From UBA2767 sp964194535 (GTDB lineage: Bacteria > Pseudomonadota > Alphaproteobacteria > Rhizobiales > Methyloligellaceae): a stretch of DNA of 37,524 nt. How positions within the stretch are numbered: position 1 is the first letter of the stretch; each line of letters opens with the position of its first letter. The position numbers were made by a program, and so were the translations under genes. Under the pieces are notes generated by a model. It worked only from the letters and a program-made list of their open reading frames with translations, was not told the origin of the DNA and ran no database searches. The stretch is taken from assembly GCA_964194535.1 (NCBI GenBank), contig CAXMMX010000199.1, positions 1-37,524 of the forward strand, read 5' to 3'. This document shows positions 1-9,480 of this stretch, one piece after another.

Positions 1-126
1 GCCACAACCGAACAGGCTCAGATCGTGATCAATCAATGGCTCAGACAGTACAATCACATCCGGCCACACCAAGCGCTCGGTATGCGTCCACCTGTGCCGG
101 AAACTCTACAACGAAGTGGCACATAA
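1..126 (+). CDS. Transposase (integrase-core type), C-terminal end, partial
   Basis: This frame is open from the first base and ends at TAA 124-126, giving 41 residues. They include the stretch WLRQYNHIRPHQALGMRPP, the typical C-terminal tail of IS3/IS481-type rve transposases (Y-N-x-x-R-P-H-x-A-L-G). In that family this tail follows the last catalytic Glu of the DDE core, which lies outside the window. Only the 3' end is present, so the family within the rve superfamily and the integrity of the element cannot be judged. The element end should lie shortly after the stop codon. The reverse-strand gene that begins at 240 runs into this end and is probably interrupted by it. Confidence 0.75.
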   Translation, partial: ATTEQAQIVINQWLRQYNHIRPHQALGMRPPVPETLQRSGT

Positions 127-240
127 ACAGGGGGCTTTACAGCCGACAAACGGATTCGCACCCTGCGCCGCAACAGGGGTTGCTGCGGAGATGTCCATCA
201 AGGTCAGGGCTGCGATACCAGCTAACGCTGCCTTTTTCAT
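106..240 (-). pseudogene. Truncated secreted-protein gene, signal-peptide stub
   Basis: On the minus strand an ATG at 238-240 opens 44 codons ending at TAG 106-108. The first 25-28 residues form a good Sec signal peptide: MKKAALAG, a hydrophobic core, then a PVAAQ-type signal peptidase I site. Only about 17 residues follow, and the last of them lie over the 3' end of the transposase gene on the other strand. The simplest reading is that an insertion sequence removed or displaced the rest of a periplasmic protein gene. Alternatively it could be a very small Cys-containing secreted peptide, since three Cys follow the cleavage site. The original product is not recognisable. Confidence 0.45.
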
Positions 241-475
241 GAGTCCCACCGGCATTAATCGTCTTGTATTTGTGCGTTAACCTATCATTAACTGTTGGAA
301 TTCGCTGTAGTTTTTGGGCAACAGGAAATGTTTTTTTGCCGGGAAAACAGTGTAAGTGGATAAAGTGTTTGCTTTCCATAGATGTTTGATTTCAAACACG
401 AATATGGCGAATGCGACGAATGATGCGTATCAGAATAAACCGTATGCGCATAATGCGGGAGGACAACAAGCTGCA
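241..475. other. Intergenic region, no gene seen
   Basis: This stretch lies between the truncated secreted-protein gene and the TPR gene. It is AT-richer than its surroundings. Short ORFs occur on both strands but have poor starts and codon use. If the TPR gene starts at the upstream ATG (404) instead of 476, the last 72 bases are coding. Confidence 0.5.
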
Positions 476-1795
476 ATGACCCAGGATGCTTACGGACTGG
501 ACCTGACCACCGATTCTGATGAAGCGGTGTCCGCATGGGACACCACCATCGCCGCTTCGCTGGAGCATCGGCTTGTCGCGGCTGACCATGTCAAGGCTGC
601 GCTCCAGGCTGACCCAGATTTCGTTATGGCGCTGTGCATGCGCGCGGCCATGATGTTGCAGATCGGCTCCAACCAGGTTCATCCCAAGATCGCCGAAAAC
701 ATTGCTCGCGCCAAGGCAAATGAGAAAGGCGCAACACGGCGCGAGCAGATGCATGTGGCGGCGCTTGAGCATTGGCTGGCGGGGAACCTGTCCAAAGCCT
801 GCAAGGTCTGGGAGGAACTCCTGGACCAATGGCCGGCCGACATCATGGCGCTCAGGCTGCATCACAATGGCAGCTTCTGGACCGGCAACCGGGATGCACT
901 GTTTAAAGCGCCCGCGGCCGTGCTGAAAGCACTTGGCGAGGATGCGAGAGCAAGCGGTTTTATCATGGGCATGGTTGCTTTCGGTATGGAAGAGAATGGC
1001 GAATATGAGGGCGCCGAAAAATTTGGCTGCATGGCGGTGGAGAGAAACGAGAATGATTTATGGGCGCTGCATGCGGTCGCGCATATTCTTGAAATGCAGT
1101 GCCGGCATGATGAGGGGAGAAACCTCCTGAACCAGCCCTACGGCACATGGACCGACCGCTCGCCGTTCAAGGATCATCTGTGGTGGCATTCAGCGCTGTT
1201 CTCGCTTGAAAAGGGCGATATACCGCGCGTGCTGGAACTCTACGACCGGGAAGTGCGGGTTGATGAAACGGGCTTTTATCTCGATGTCCAGAACGCCGCG
1301 TCCTTGCTGAAGCGCCTGGAACTGGTCGGCGTTGATGTCGGGACACGCTGGGAGGAGTTGGCTGATTTGGCGGAGGGCCGGTTTGGCGATCATGTCATGC
1401 CCTTTACCGATGCCCATTTCATGCTGGCGCTGACGGGGGCGGGGCGGCTCGAGGCCGCGCGCGGCTACCTGGCATCGCTGAAGGACTTTGCCGGCACGCG
1501 AGAGAGTGAGATTTCGCTCGTGACGCGGAATGTGACGGTTCGGCTGTGCGAAGGCCTGCTGGCCTGTGTGCAAGGGCGCTGTGATGAGGCCGCGGACATA
1601 CTCTACGCGATGCGTGATGAGCTGACCCCCATGGGCGCCAGCCATGCGCAGCGCGATGTTTTCCAGCAGGTCATGATCGATGCTGTTACGCGCGCGGGAC
1701 GCGATAAAATCGCCCGCGCATTGCTCGATGAACGCCACGCCCTTCGTCCAAACTCCAACTGGGCGCGCGACCGGCTCAATTCCCTGCCTCACTAA
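476..1795 (+). CDS. TPR protein of the TTC38 type
   Basis: A 439-residue soluble, mostly alpha-helical protein without a signal peptide. It resembles the tetratricopeptide repeat protein 38 (TTC38) family. Visible signs are the N-terminal YGLDLTTDSDEAVSAWD segment, helix pairs of TPR spacing through the protein, and the conserved central blocks AVAHILEM and HLWWHSALFSLEKGD. No enzymatic motif is visible, and the family's biochemical role is not established. The start at 476 is chosen because GGGAGGA at 457-463 lies about 12 bases upstream and the family-like sequence begins there. An in-frame ATG at 404 would add 24 low-complexity residues. The gene stands alone; 213 bp separate it from the next plus-strand gene. 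Confidence 0.75.
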   Translation: MTQDAYGLDLTTDSDEAVSAWDTTIAASLEHRLVAADHVKAALQADPDFVMALCMRAAMMLQIGSNQVHPKIAENIARAKANEKGATRREQMHVAALEHWLAGNLSKACKVWEELLDQWPADIMALRLHHNGSFWTGNRDALFKAPAAVLKALGEDARASGFIMGMVAFGMEENGEYEGAEKFGCMAVERNENDLWALHAVAHILEMQCRHDEGRNLLNQPYGTWTDRSPFKDHLWWHSALFSLEKGDIPRVLELYDREVRVDETGFYLDVQNAASLLKRLELVGVDVGTRWEELADLAEGRFGDHVMPFTDAHFMLALTGAGRLEAARGYLASLKDFAGTRESEISLVTRNVTVRLCEGLLACVQGRCDEAADILYAMRDELTPMGASHAQRDVFQQVMIDAVTRAGRDKIARALLDERHALRPNSNWARDRLNSLPH

Positions 1796-1800
1796 GTGCC

Positions 1801-1872
1801 AACCCGTCCTCAAATAGCGAAGTGGCAGGACAGATAAACCCGTCCTCAAAGTGCGAAGCAGTAGGACGATAA
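1801..1872. repeat. Two tandem copies of a 36-bp repeat
   Basis: Copy 1 is 1801-1836 and copy 2 is 1837-1872. Both begin AACCCGTCCTCAAA and share a central GCGAAG and a later AGGAC; roughly three quarters of positions match. Within each copy GTCCT and AGGAC can pair as a 5-bp stem around a 16-base loop. The repeat sits immediately after the TPR gene, so it could act in mRNA 3'-end processing, but no T-tract follows. Confidence 0.7.
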
Positions 1873-2008
1873 CGGAGCCGCCATTTGTTTCAGTTGTGTT
1901 TCAATTGTTTTCAGTTGCGCGCATGCGCGCATACGGACATGCACGCCTCGCCGCAAACATGCTATTTCGGTGTCCATCCGAAACGCATATCAAGGGGAGA
2001 ATCCGCAC

Positions 2009-2404
2009 ATGGACATCGAAAAGGAACAACAGGATGAGGGCTTCAGGAAAGGCCTCGAAACCCGCCGCGAGGTTCTGGGCGCGGACTATGTCGACAAATC
2101 GATCGCTGCGGCGGATGAATTCACCGAAGATTTGCAGCGCTACCTCACCAAGGTGTGCTGGGGAGAGGTGTGGGGGCGGCCGGGCCTGGACAGGCGAACG
2201 CGTTCGTTCCTGAACCTGTCGATGATTTCCGCGCTCAACCGGCCACATGAGCTCAAGCTTCATATTCGCGGCGCGCTGAACAATAGTTTGACACGAGAGG
2301 AAATCCGCGAGGTGTTCTTGCAGGTTGCAATCTATTGCGGTGCGCCGGCGGCAATCGAGTCATTTCGCCTGGCCCGAGAAGTGTTCGAGGAAATCGATGG
2401 CTGA
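2009..2404 (+). CDS. Carboxymuconolactone decarboxylase-like protein
   Basis: A 131-residue protein of the carboxymuconolactone decarboxylase (CMD/AhpD-like) family, related to PcaC. The C-terminal half shows the CMD layout: a segment RTRSFLNLSMISALNRPHELKLH, then a GALNNSLTREEIREVF helix and an AIYCGAPAAIESF motif. The CxxC of AhpD-type disulfide reductases is absent, so a decarboxylase or lyase-type role, or a non-catalytic one, is more likely than peroxide reduction. The start at 2009 follows GGGGAG at 1994-1999. An upstream in-frame ATG at 1970 lacks a comparable ribosome site. The stop overlaps the next gene's start by 8 bases (2397-2404), so the two genes are translationally coupled. 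Substrate unknown. Confidence 0.85.
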   Translation: MDIEKEQQDEGFRKGLETRREVLGADYVDKSIAAADEFTEDLQRYLTKVCWGEVWGRPGLDRRTRSFLNLSMISALNRPHELKLHIRGALNNSLTREEIREVFLQVAIYCGAPAAIESFRLAREVFEEIDG

Positions 2405-3311
2405 CAATGCGTACACGGGTGGAGAAAAAATCGGCTTCGTCGGCATTGGCAATATGGGCGTGCCCATGGTGCGTAATCTGGCCAAGGCCAACATTCCGGT
2501 TCTTGCCTACGACCTGAACGCTGCTGCTCTGGCTTCCATCACCGGCGAGAGCAATCTCGTGACGGCGGCTGCGAGCCTCGCCGATGTTGGCGTGAAATGC
2601 ACCACCGTCATCACCATGCTCCCCACCGGCGCGAATGTGCGCGACGCGGTGCTGGGCGAGGGGGGCATTGCGTCCAAAATGGTGAAGGGCGGCATCATTC
2701 TCGATATGAGTTCGTCCGAACCCACCGGCACGGTCGAGCTGGCGCGAGAACTCGAAGCGCGCGGGCTTCATCTCATCGATGCGCCGGTGTCGGGCGGCGT
2801 GCACGGCGCTATTGCCGGTACGCTTGCGCTTATGACGGGTGGTAGGGACGAGGAGGTGGCCCGCGTTGAGAAGGCCATGGGTGCCATGGGCAACGTCTAC
2901 CGGACCGGCCCGGTGGGGTCAGGCCATGCGGCCAAGGCGCTGAACAATTTTCTCTCCGCCGCCTCGCTCACCGCGACCAGCGAGGCGCTGCTGGTGGCGC
3001 TTAAATTCGGCCTCGACGGCGCCAAGATGGCGGATATCTGGAACGCATCCACCGGGCGTTCCAACGCTACCGAGAACAAGCTGCACCAGCATATCCTGAA
3101 TAAAAAATTTGCCGCCGGGTTCACCCTCAAACTGCTGGACAAGGATGTTAAAATCGCCCGCGCCCTGGCGGAAAGTCTGGATGTTCGAGCCGATTATCTC
3201 GATCGCGTCAGCGCGCTTCTGGGCGATGCGCTTGAGGAGCTGGGCGATGAAGCCGACCACACCGCGCTGTACCGGTATCTGGAGAAGATTTCGGAAGGAC
3301 GCGAGGCGTGA
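2397..3311 (+). CDS. NAD(P)-dependent beta-hydroxyacid dehydrogenase (3-hydroxyisobutyrate dehydrogenase family)
   Basis: A 304-residue cytosolic oxidoreductase of the 3-hydroxyisobutyrate / 6-phosphogluconate dehydrogenase-like family, which oxidises beta-hydroxyacids or reduces semialdehydes. An N-terminal Rossmann motif GFVGIGNMG begins near residue 13. The substrate-binding signature DAPVSGGVHGA lies near residues 126-136. The catalytic Lys region is GSGHAAKALNN near residues 175-185. The length is normal for the family. The gene overlaps the upstream CMD gene by 8 bases. The exact substrate cannot be read; glyoxylate, tartronate semialdehyde and 3-hydroxyisobutyrate enzymes all share these motifs. 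The last 42 coding bases recur almost unchanged downstream at 4425-4466. Confidence 0.88.
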   Translation: MADNAYTGGEKIGFVGIGNMGVPMVRNLAKANIPVLAYDLNAAALASITGESNLVTAAASLADVGVKCTTVITMLPTGANVRDAVLGEGGIASKMVKGGIILDMSSSEPTGTVELARELEARGLHLIDAPVSGGVHGAIAGTLALMTGGRDEEVARVEKAMGAMGNVYRTGPVGSGHAAKALNNFLSAASLTATSEALLVALKFGLDGAKMADIWNASTGRSNATENKLHQHILNKKFAAGFTLKLLDKDVKIARALAESLDVRADYLDRVSALLGDALEELGDEADHTALYRYLEKISEGREA

Positions 3312-3450
3312 GCGGGGCTAGGGTGGAAGCAATCAGGTATACGGATTGCTCGGCCAACCCGGTCATTGATATACTCAAGGAAATACGCGTGAGAGCCAAT
3401 TTGCGCCAGTGCTCCAATTTGCCGGCGCCTGGTGAAGCAAGGGAAAAAAG

Positions 3451-4416
3451 ATGCAGATGCTGGAAAAACCGATAACCGATGCACGGGCATGGACCCGTGA
3501 TACGATCAACCCCCAGGACTGCATCATACCTTTCGGCAAGGCTGAACTCGGAGAGATTTCCGCGATGGCGGAGCTCATCGAGGCCGATCCCCTGCCCGTC
3601 ATTTTGCGCCATCCGGACCAGTTCGATATTCCGGCATTGCGCGCCGCCATGGCCATGGCCAAATACCAGCTCGATGAAGGCATTGGCGTTGCTGTACTCG
3701 ACCGGTTGCCGATGGATGACCTCGCCAAGGACACAGCCGTCGCCATCTCCTGGGTGCTCGGCCATCTGATGGGCCGTCCCGTCGCGCAAAAGTGGGACGG
3801 GACAATGCTCTATGACGTGACCGATACGGGCGCGAAATTTGGCTATGGGGTACGCGGCTCCTATACAAATGTCGAGCTTGTGCTCCATACCGACAATGCC
3901 TCCGGCGCGGCGATGCCTTCTTATGTCGGCCTGCTGTGCCATTACCCGGCGGTTGACGGCGGTCTGTCACGCTTCTGCTCTCTCTACACGGTTCACAACC
4001 GGATGCTGGAGCGCTACCGCCAGCAGCTTGACCGGCTGTACCGGCCGTTGCTGTGGGACCGGCAGGCGGAGCACGCACAAGGCGGAGACAAGATTTGGCG
4101 TGCGCCGATGTTCAACTGGGACGGCGAACGGCTCAATGTGCGCGCGAACACCAATCTCAATGAAAAGGGGTATCAGGTGGCCGGCGAGGAGATGGACGGC
4201 GAAACCCGTGCCGCTATCGACGCGGTCATCGAGATTTCGACCGCGGATGAGTTGTGGTTCGAATTGCCCGTGGAGCGCGGCCAGATGCAGTTTCTCAACA
4301 ATGCCGAAGTCGCCCACTACCGCAGCGACTTTATCGACCATGACGACCCGGCTTTCAAACGCCATCTGGTGCGCACCTGGCACCGGAATTGGGGCCGGCG
4401 GACCTTTGACGGCTGA
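3451..4416 (+). CDS. TauD/TfdA-family Fe(II)/2-oxoglutarate dioxygenase
   Basis: A 321-residue non-heme iron oxygenase that should couple 2-oxoglutarate decarboxylation to hydroxylation of a small organic acid. The metal-binding facial triad is visible as H146-x-D148 (motif LHTDNAS) and a distal His289 in AEVAHYRSDF. R308 in HLVRTWH is the expected 2-oxoglutarate-binding Arg. The start at 3451 follows AAGGGA at 3439-3444; a second ATG at 3457 is also possible. It is 139 bp downstream of the dehydrogenase gene and on the same strand as a second, unrelated dioxygenase (PhyH type). The substrate is unknown; nothing specifically supports taurine. Confidence 0.85.
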   Translation: MQMLEKPITDARAWTRDTINPQDCIIPFGKAELGEISAMAELIEADPLPVILRHPDQFDIPALRAAMAMAKYQLDEGIGVAVLDRLPMDDLAKDTAVAISWVLGHLMGRPVAQKWDGTMLYDVTDTGAKFGYGVRGSYTNVELVLHTDNASGAAMPSYVGLLCHYPAVDGGLSRFCSLYTVHNRMLERYRQQLDRLYRPLLWDRQAEHAQGGDKIWRAPMFNWDGERLNVRANTNLNEKGYQVAGEEMDGETRAAIDAVIEISTADELWFELPVERGQMQFLNNAEVAHYRSDFIDHDDPAFKRHLVRTWHRNWGRRTFDG

Positions 4417-4424
4417 TCGGGGCT

Positions 4425-4466
4425 TGGGCGATGAAGCCGACCACACCGCGCTGTACCGGCATCTGG
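4425..4466 (+). repeat. Duplicate of the 3' end of the dehydrogenase gene
   Basis: Bases 4425-4459 are identical to 3241-3275, and the match extends to 42 bases with one mismatch (T to C). The source is the C-terminal coding end of the beta-hydroxyacid dehydrogenase. The copied segment still reads LGDEADHTALYR, then diverges and reaches a TAG at 4511-4513. It sits in the gap between the two dioxygenase genes and looks like the scar of a larger duplication or of a lost dehydrogenase paralogue. Confidence 0.85.
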
Positions 4467-4553
4467 GGGTGACGAGGAGAGCAACCGATTGCACTCCCGT
4501 CCACCCGTGCTAGAATTTTTCAAAAGCATATCGAACGAGAGGGAACGTCCCCA

Positions 4554-5408
4554 ATGCCGAAAATCCTGAGCGAGCCCCAGGCGGAACAATATAAAGTGCA
4601 AGGCTATGTGTGCCCTGTCCGGGTGATGAGCGCCGAAGATGCGGGCCGCTTCCGCAAACGCTTCGAGGCGTATGAAGAGGCGAATGGCGGCTGGTATGAG
4701 TTCTCCAAGGGGCAGAAGCTCTATTTGCTGCAGACATGGGCGGCCGATCTGGTGCGCCATCCGAAAATTCTCGATGCCGTGGAAGACGTTCTGGGCCCCG
4801 ATATTTTATGCTGGGGGCAGTCGCTGTTCATCAAGGACGCCCACGATCCGGGCTTCGTTTCCATGCATCAGGACGGCACCTATTGGGGCCTGTCGAAGCC
4901 CGACGTGGTGACGGCGTGGATTACCCTGTCGGCCGCGACCGAGCAGTCGGGCTGCATGAAGGTGGTGCCGGGCACCCACACAATGGAGTTACAGGATCAC
5001 ACCGACACGCTGGATAAGAACAATTTGCTGACGCGGGGGCAGGAAATCGCCGTCGATGTCAACGAGGATGAGGCCGTCTTCATGCCGCTTGGCCCAGGTG
5101 AGATTTCACTGCATCATGTGCGCCTTGTGCACGGCTCCGCTCCAAATGAGTCGGATGACCGGCGCATCGGCGTGGCCGTGCGTTATATCGCGCCGCATGT
5201 GAAGCAGGCCCTGGCGGACAAGGACAGCGCCTGGCTTGTACGGGGCGAAGACAGGTTCGGCTATTTTCTCCACGAGACGCCGCCCGATGCCGACATGGAC
5301 GAAGCCGCCATGGCCGAATATGAGCGCATCATGGCGCTGCGCCAGGGTGTTCTCTACAAGGGCGTTGCCGGAAAGCCGGCGCATACGAATTTGCCTGAGA
5401 CGTCGTAG
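4554..5408 (+). CDS. Phytanoyl-CoA dioxygenase (PhyH) family protein
   Basis: A 284-residue Fe(II)/2-oxoglutarate oxygenase of the PhyH superfamily, structurally distinct from the TauD-type enzyme upstream. Metal ligands are H105-x-D107 in SMHQDGTYW and H193 in RLVHGSAPN. An Arg just after the distal His (DDRRIGVAVRY) would bind 2-oxoglutarate. The stretch SGCMKVVPGTH is typical of the family's core strand. A purine-rich GAGAGGGAA lies about 10 bases before the ATG. Bacterial PhyH proteins hydroxylate diverse small molecules, so the name does not imply phytanoyl-CoA as substrate. It is the last gene of the plus-strand cluster. Confidence 0.85.
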   Translation: MPKILSEPQAEQYKVQGYVCPVRVMSAEDAGRFRKRFEAYEEANGGWYEFSKGQKLYLLQTWAADLVRHPKILDAVEDVLGPDILCWGQSLFIKDAHDPGFVSMHQDGTYWGLSKPDVVTAWITLSAATEQSGCMKVVPGTHTMELQDHTDTLDKNNLLTRGQEIAVDVNEDEAVFMPLGPGEISLHHVRLVHGSAPNESDDRRIGVAVRYIAPHVKQALADKDSAWLVRGEDRFGYFLHETPPDADMDEAAMAEYERIMALRQGVLYKGVAGKPAHTNLPETS

Positions 5409-5413
5409 GGCCG

Positions 5414-5452
5414 GAAAGGAGCGCGGCTTTACCGATGCCCCGCTCTTTATTT
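5414..5452. terminator. Possible terminator between convergent genes
   Basis: Between the PhyH stop and the convergent DUF3179 gene end, AAAGGAGCG (about 5415-5423) can pair with CGCTCTTT (about 5442-5449), leaving one bulged base. Followed by TATTT it could terminate transcription in either direction. The pairing is imperfect and the loop is long, so this is tentative. Confidence 0.35.
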
Positions 5453-6814
5453 AGCCCCCGCCACTTCCCCGCCATCGCCGAGATAGCCGTTCCAGGCGAA
5501 CCAGTAGGCGATGTGACCGGGCAGGCGGTGGAACTTTTTGCCTCCAGGTCCCGCAAGCGCGTCTTCAGTGACGTTCCAGCTCTTGCCATCAAGGATCAGC
5601 GTATCGGCGTTATCAGCCTTCTTGAAACTTTCTCCATCCGTGCGATAGGCGCGCACGGTCCGCGTCGCGGCGTTGCCAATCAGGGTGAGGGAAATCATCC
5701 CGGCTGTGTCGTTGATGACTTGGGTGTTTTCAAACAGCGCCAAGGGCCAGGCCTTGTTCATGCCTGAACTTCTCAAGGCAAACACATAGTCCTTTGCCTT
5801 GAGCTTCGTTTCATCCACCAGCGCCGGGAACATAAGGTCGGGGCTGTTGAAATAACGCGCATAGGGCTTGCCGGGAGAGTAGTCGCGATTGAACCCTGTA
5901 TCGAGGGAAAGCACTTTGGTGCCGGGATTGCTTTTCAGCCAATCGGCCCATCTGGTGATGGCGATAGGGCGTGTTTTGAGCTCGATGCCTGAACCCGTCA
6001 GCGCGCCGACGACGGGCCTGCCGGTAAACTGGTTCCACAGGGAATGGGTTTCGGTGTCATACATGAGCTTGTTTGAGCGGTAGAGAAAACCTGAAGACCC
6101 GAACACGAAAGGCTTGTCGCGTCCCTTGAGCGAAGTTTCAAACAAAATTCCCGAGCCGCACAGCGTGCAATAGGCGAGGGAAACGGGCACGCCGCCAATC
6201 ACATCGTTGAACATCTCATGCCAGTCGAGCATGCGCAGGGGGTAGGCGCGCGCATCCCCATTGATCGAGACGCCGAATACGAGTTCGTCCCCGGTGAGAT
6301 ATTTGGCTTGTGCCGCGGGAAGGAGTTTAGGGTTGGTGAGCGCAGGAATGCCGTCCTTCATGACGCCGCCCCAGACGACTTCTTCCAGGCGGATTTCGTG
6401 TTTTACGCCCTCGTGCAGGAAGACAAGGAAGAAGGGGTCCAGTTTGGCGTAGAGAGCGGACTTGAAAGCCGTGAAACCATCGAAGGGTTTCACTTCTGTA
6501 TGCTTCTCCTGCCACAGCATCCAGCTGTTCCAAGATCTGCCCGCCTCTTCACCCGCAAGCGCCTCCAGCGCCTCGAGGATTTCACGCTGGTTGTTCTGTT
6601 CAAAGCGCAGGGTCTGAATGAGCGCCGGGATTGCATCCTTTTTGCCCCGCGCCCTGAACCAGTTTAGGGCAGCCAAACGCTTGGGCTCCAGCGGGCTCAA
6701 CAACTCCAGGGCATGAATTGCCGTCTGCGAGGTGGGGGAAGGGATTGCCGCCGGTGCATTGAACAACAGGATCACCGCGAACATGCAGGCAAATACGGTA
6801 CTTCGTCTGGGCAT
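5447..6814 (-). CDS. Secreted DUF3179 domain protein
   Basis: A 455-residue exported protein. A signal peptide is visible (MPRRSTVF, a hydrophobic core, then an Ala/Pro-rich cleavage region near residue 25). Residues about 35-110 are helical with HEAT-like spacing. The C-terminal two thirds match DUF3179: INGDARAYPLRMLDWHEMFND, then AYCTLCGSGILF with a CxxC pair, then GSSGFLYRSNKLMYD and SLWNQFTGRPV. The function of DUF3179 is not established. The CxxC and conserved His suggest metal or redox chemistry, but that is inference. The gene stands alone on the minus strand, convergent with the dioxygenase cluster and divergent from the thiC transcription unit. Confidence 0.85.
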   Translation of the reverse strand: MPRRSTVFACMFAVILLFNAPAAIPSPTSQTAIHALELLSPLEPKRLAALNWFRARGKKDAIPALIQTLRFEQNNQREILEALEALAGEEAGRSWNSWMLWQEKHTEVKPFDGFTAFKSALYAKLDPFFLVFLHEGVKHEIRLEEVVWGGVMKDGIPALTNPKLLPAAQAKYLTGDELVFGVSINGDARAYPLRMLDWHEMFNDVIGGVPVSLAYCTLCGSGILFETSLKGRDKPFVFGSSGFLYRSNKLMYDTETHSLWNQFTGRPVVGALTGSGIELKTRPIAITRWADWLKSNPGTKVLSLDTGFNRDYSPGKPYARYFNSPDLMFPALVDETKLKAKDYVFALRSSGMNKAWPLALFENTQVINDTAGMISLTLIGNAATRTVRAYRTDGESFKKADNADTLILDGKSWNVTEDALAGPGGKKFHRLPGHIAYWFAWNGYLGDGGEVAGAK

Positions 6815-6970
6815 GGGACAATTCCTTATGAAACGTGCTCCTGATTACAGTTACGAATGAGATCATTTTGAGATGCGGGACGCCTTGGCAAATATTTGTG
6901 AGCAGACTTTCCACCGCAACAGCGAGCACCCCTTGCTTTCTCTCTCCATCCGCCGCACATTGGCGGCACA

Positions 6971-7117
6971 AGTTCCCAGGGGCGCCGGACGGATCCGGCT
7001 GAGATGAAGTTTTTGTCTGTCCCGCTGCTAGCGCTCAAGTAGCGCGAAGCGCGGTAGCGCAAACAAAAGGACTTCGCACCCTTTGAACCTGATCCGGGTG
7101 ATACCGGCGTAGGGACT
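6971..7117 (+). promoter_or_regulatory. TPP riboswitch (THI element) with a long P3 arm
   Basis: All conserved parts of the thiamine-pyrophosphate aptamer are present in order. AGTTCCC at 6971-6977 can pair with GGGACT at 7112-7117 to close P1. GGCTGAGA lies at 6998-7004 with its flanks, and the near-invariant ACCCTTTGAACCTGATC starts at 7078, followed by a GGGTGATACCGGCGTAGGGA-type end. Between the two conserved blocks lies an unusually long insert of about 70 bases. It forms an extended P3 helix: GAAGT 7006-7010 with ACTTC 7071-7075, and TTTTGT 7011-7016 with ACAAAA 7063-7068. The helix is topped by GC-rich TAGCGC repeats. In the family, TPP binding lowers expression of thiamine genes. Here the first downstream start codon is at 7182 and thiC follows. 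Confidence 0.93.
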
Positions 7118-7181
7118 GGAACAGTGGAGATTCTCCCCGCCCGTATTTCCCAGAACATGTGATGCGCAAGGACATGCGGCT

Positions 7182-7568
7182 ATGGAAACGTCTCGACTCA
7201 TCGCCAAATTCATCGGACCGGTCATGATCGTAGCCGCGCTTTCCGGTCTGCTGAACTCCAAGCAGATCATGGTGATCTTCGAGGATTTCATCAAAAGCCC
7301 GGCCTTGATATTCATCGCCGGTGTCATGACGCTGGTGATGGGCCTTGCCCTCGTGATTTTCCACAATCGCTGGGTGGCGGACTGGACCGTGATTATCACT
7401 ATTTTCGGCTGGATCGGGATTACCGGGGGCATCCTGCGCATGGCGTTCCCGATGTTGGCTATTGAAACGGGCAAGCGGATGATCGGGCAGCAGAAAATGC
7501 TGGCCGTCATCGCCATTCTCAACGCCGCACTTGGCGGTTTTCTGACTTACCAGGGCTATCTGGCCTGA
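7182..7568 (+). CDS. Small integral membrane protein between the TPP riboswitch and thiC
   Basis: A 128-residue, very hydrophobic protein with about four predicted membrane segments: near residues 8-25, 40-60, 68-88 and 104-124. A conserved-looking FHNRWVADW segment lies between the second and third. No transport or enzyme family is confidently recognised; similar small conserved hypothetical membrane proteins occur in Alphaproteobacteria. AAGGA (about 7167-7171) lies 9-10 bases before the ATG. It is the first gene after the riboswitch and 22 bp upstream of thiC, so it should be expressed when TPP is low. A role in uptake or efflux of a thiamine precursor is possible but is only an inference from position. 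Confidence 0.75.
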   Translation: METSRLIAKFIGPVMIVAALSGLLNSKQIMVIFEDFIKSPALIFIAGVMTLVMGLALVIFHNRWVADWTVIITIFGWIGITGGILRMAFPMLAIETGKRMIGQQKMLAVIAILNAALGGFLTYQGYLA

Positions 7569-7590
7569 AACCTTCTTGGAGTTTTGAATC

Positions 7591-9456
<1,866 letters not shown>

Positions 9457-9480
9457 GGCAGCACGCTAAGAGAAACGCCG

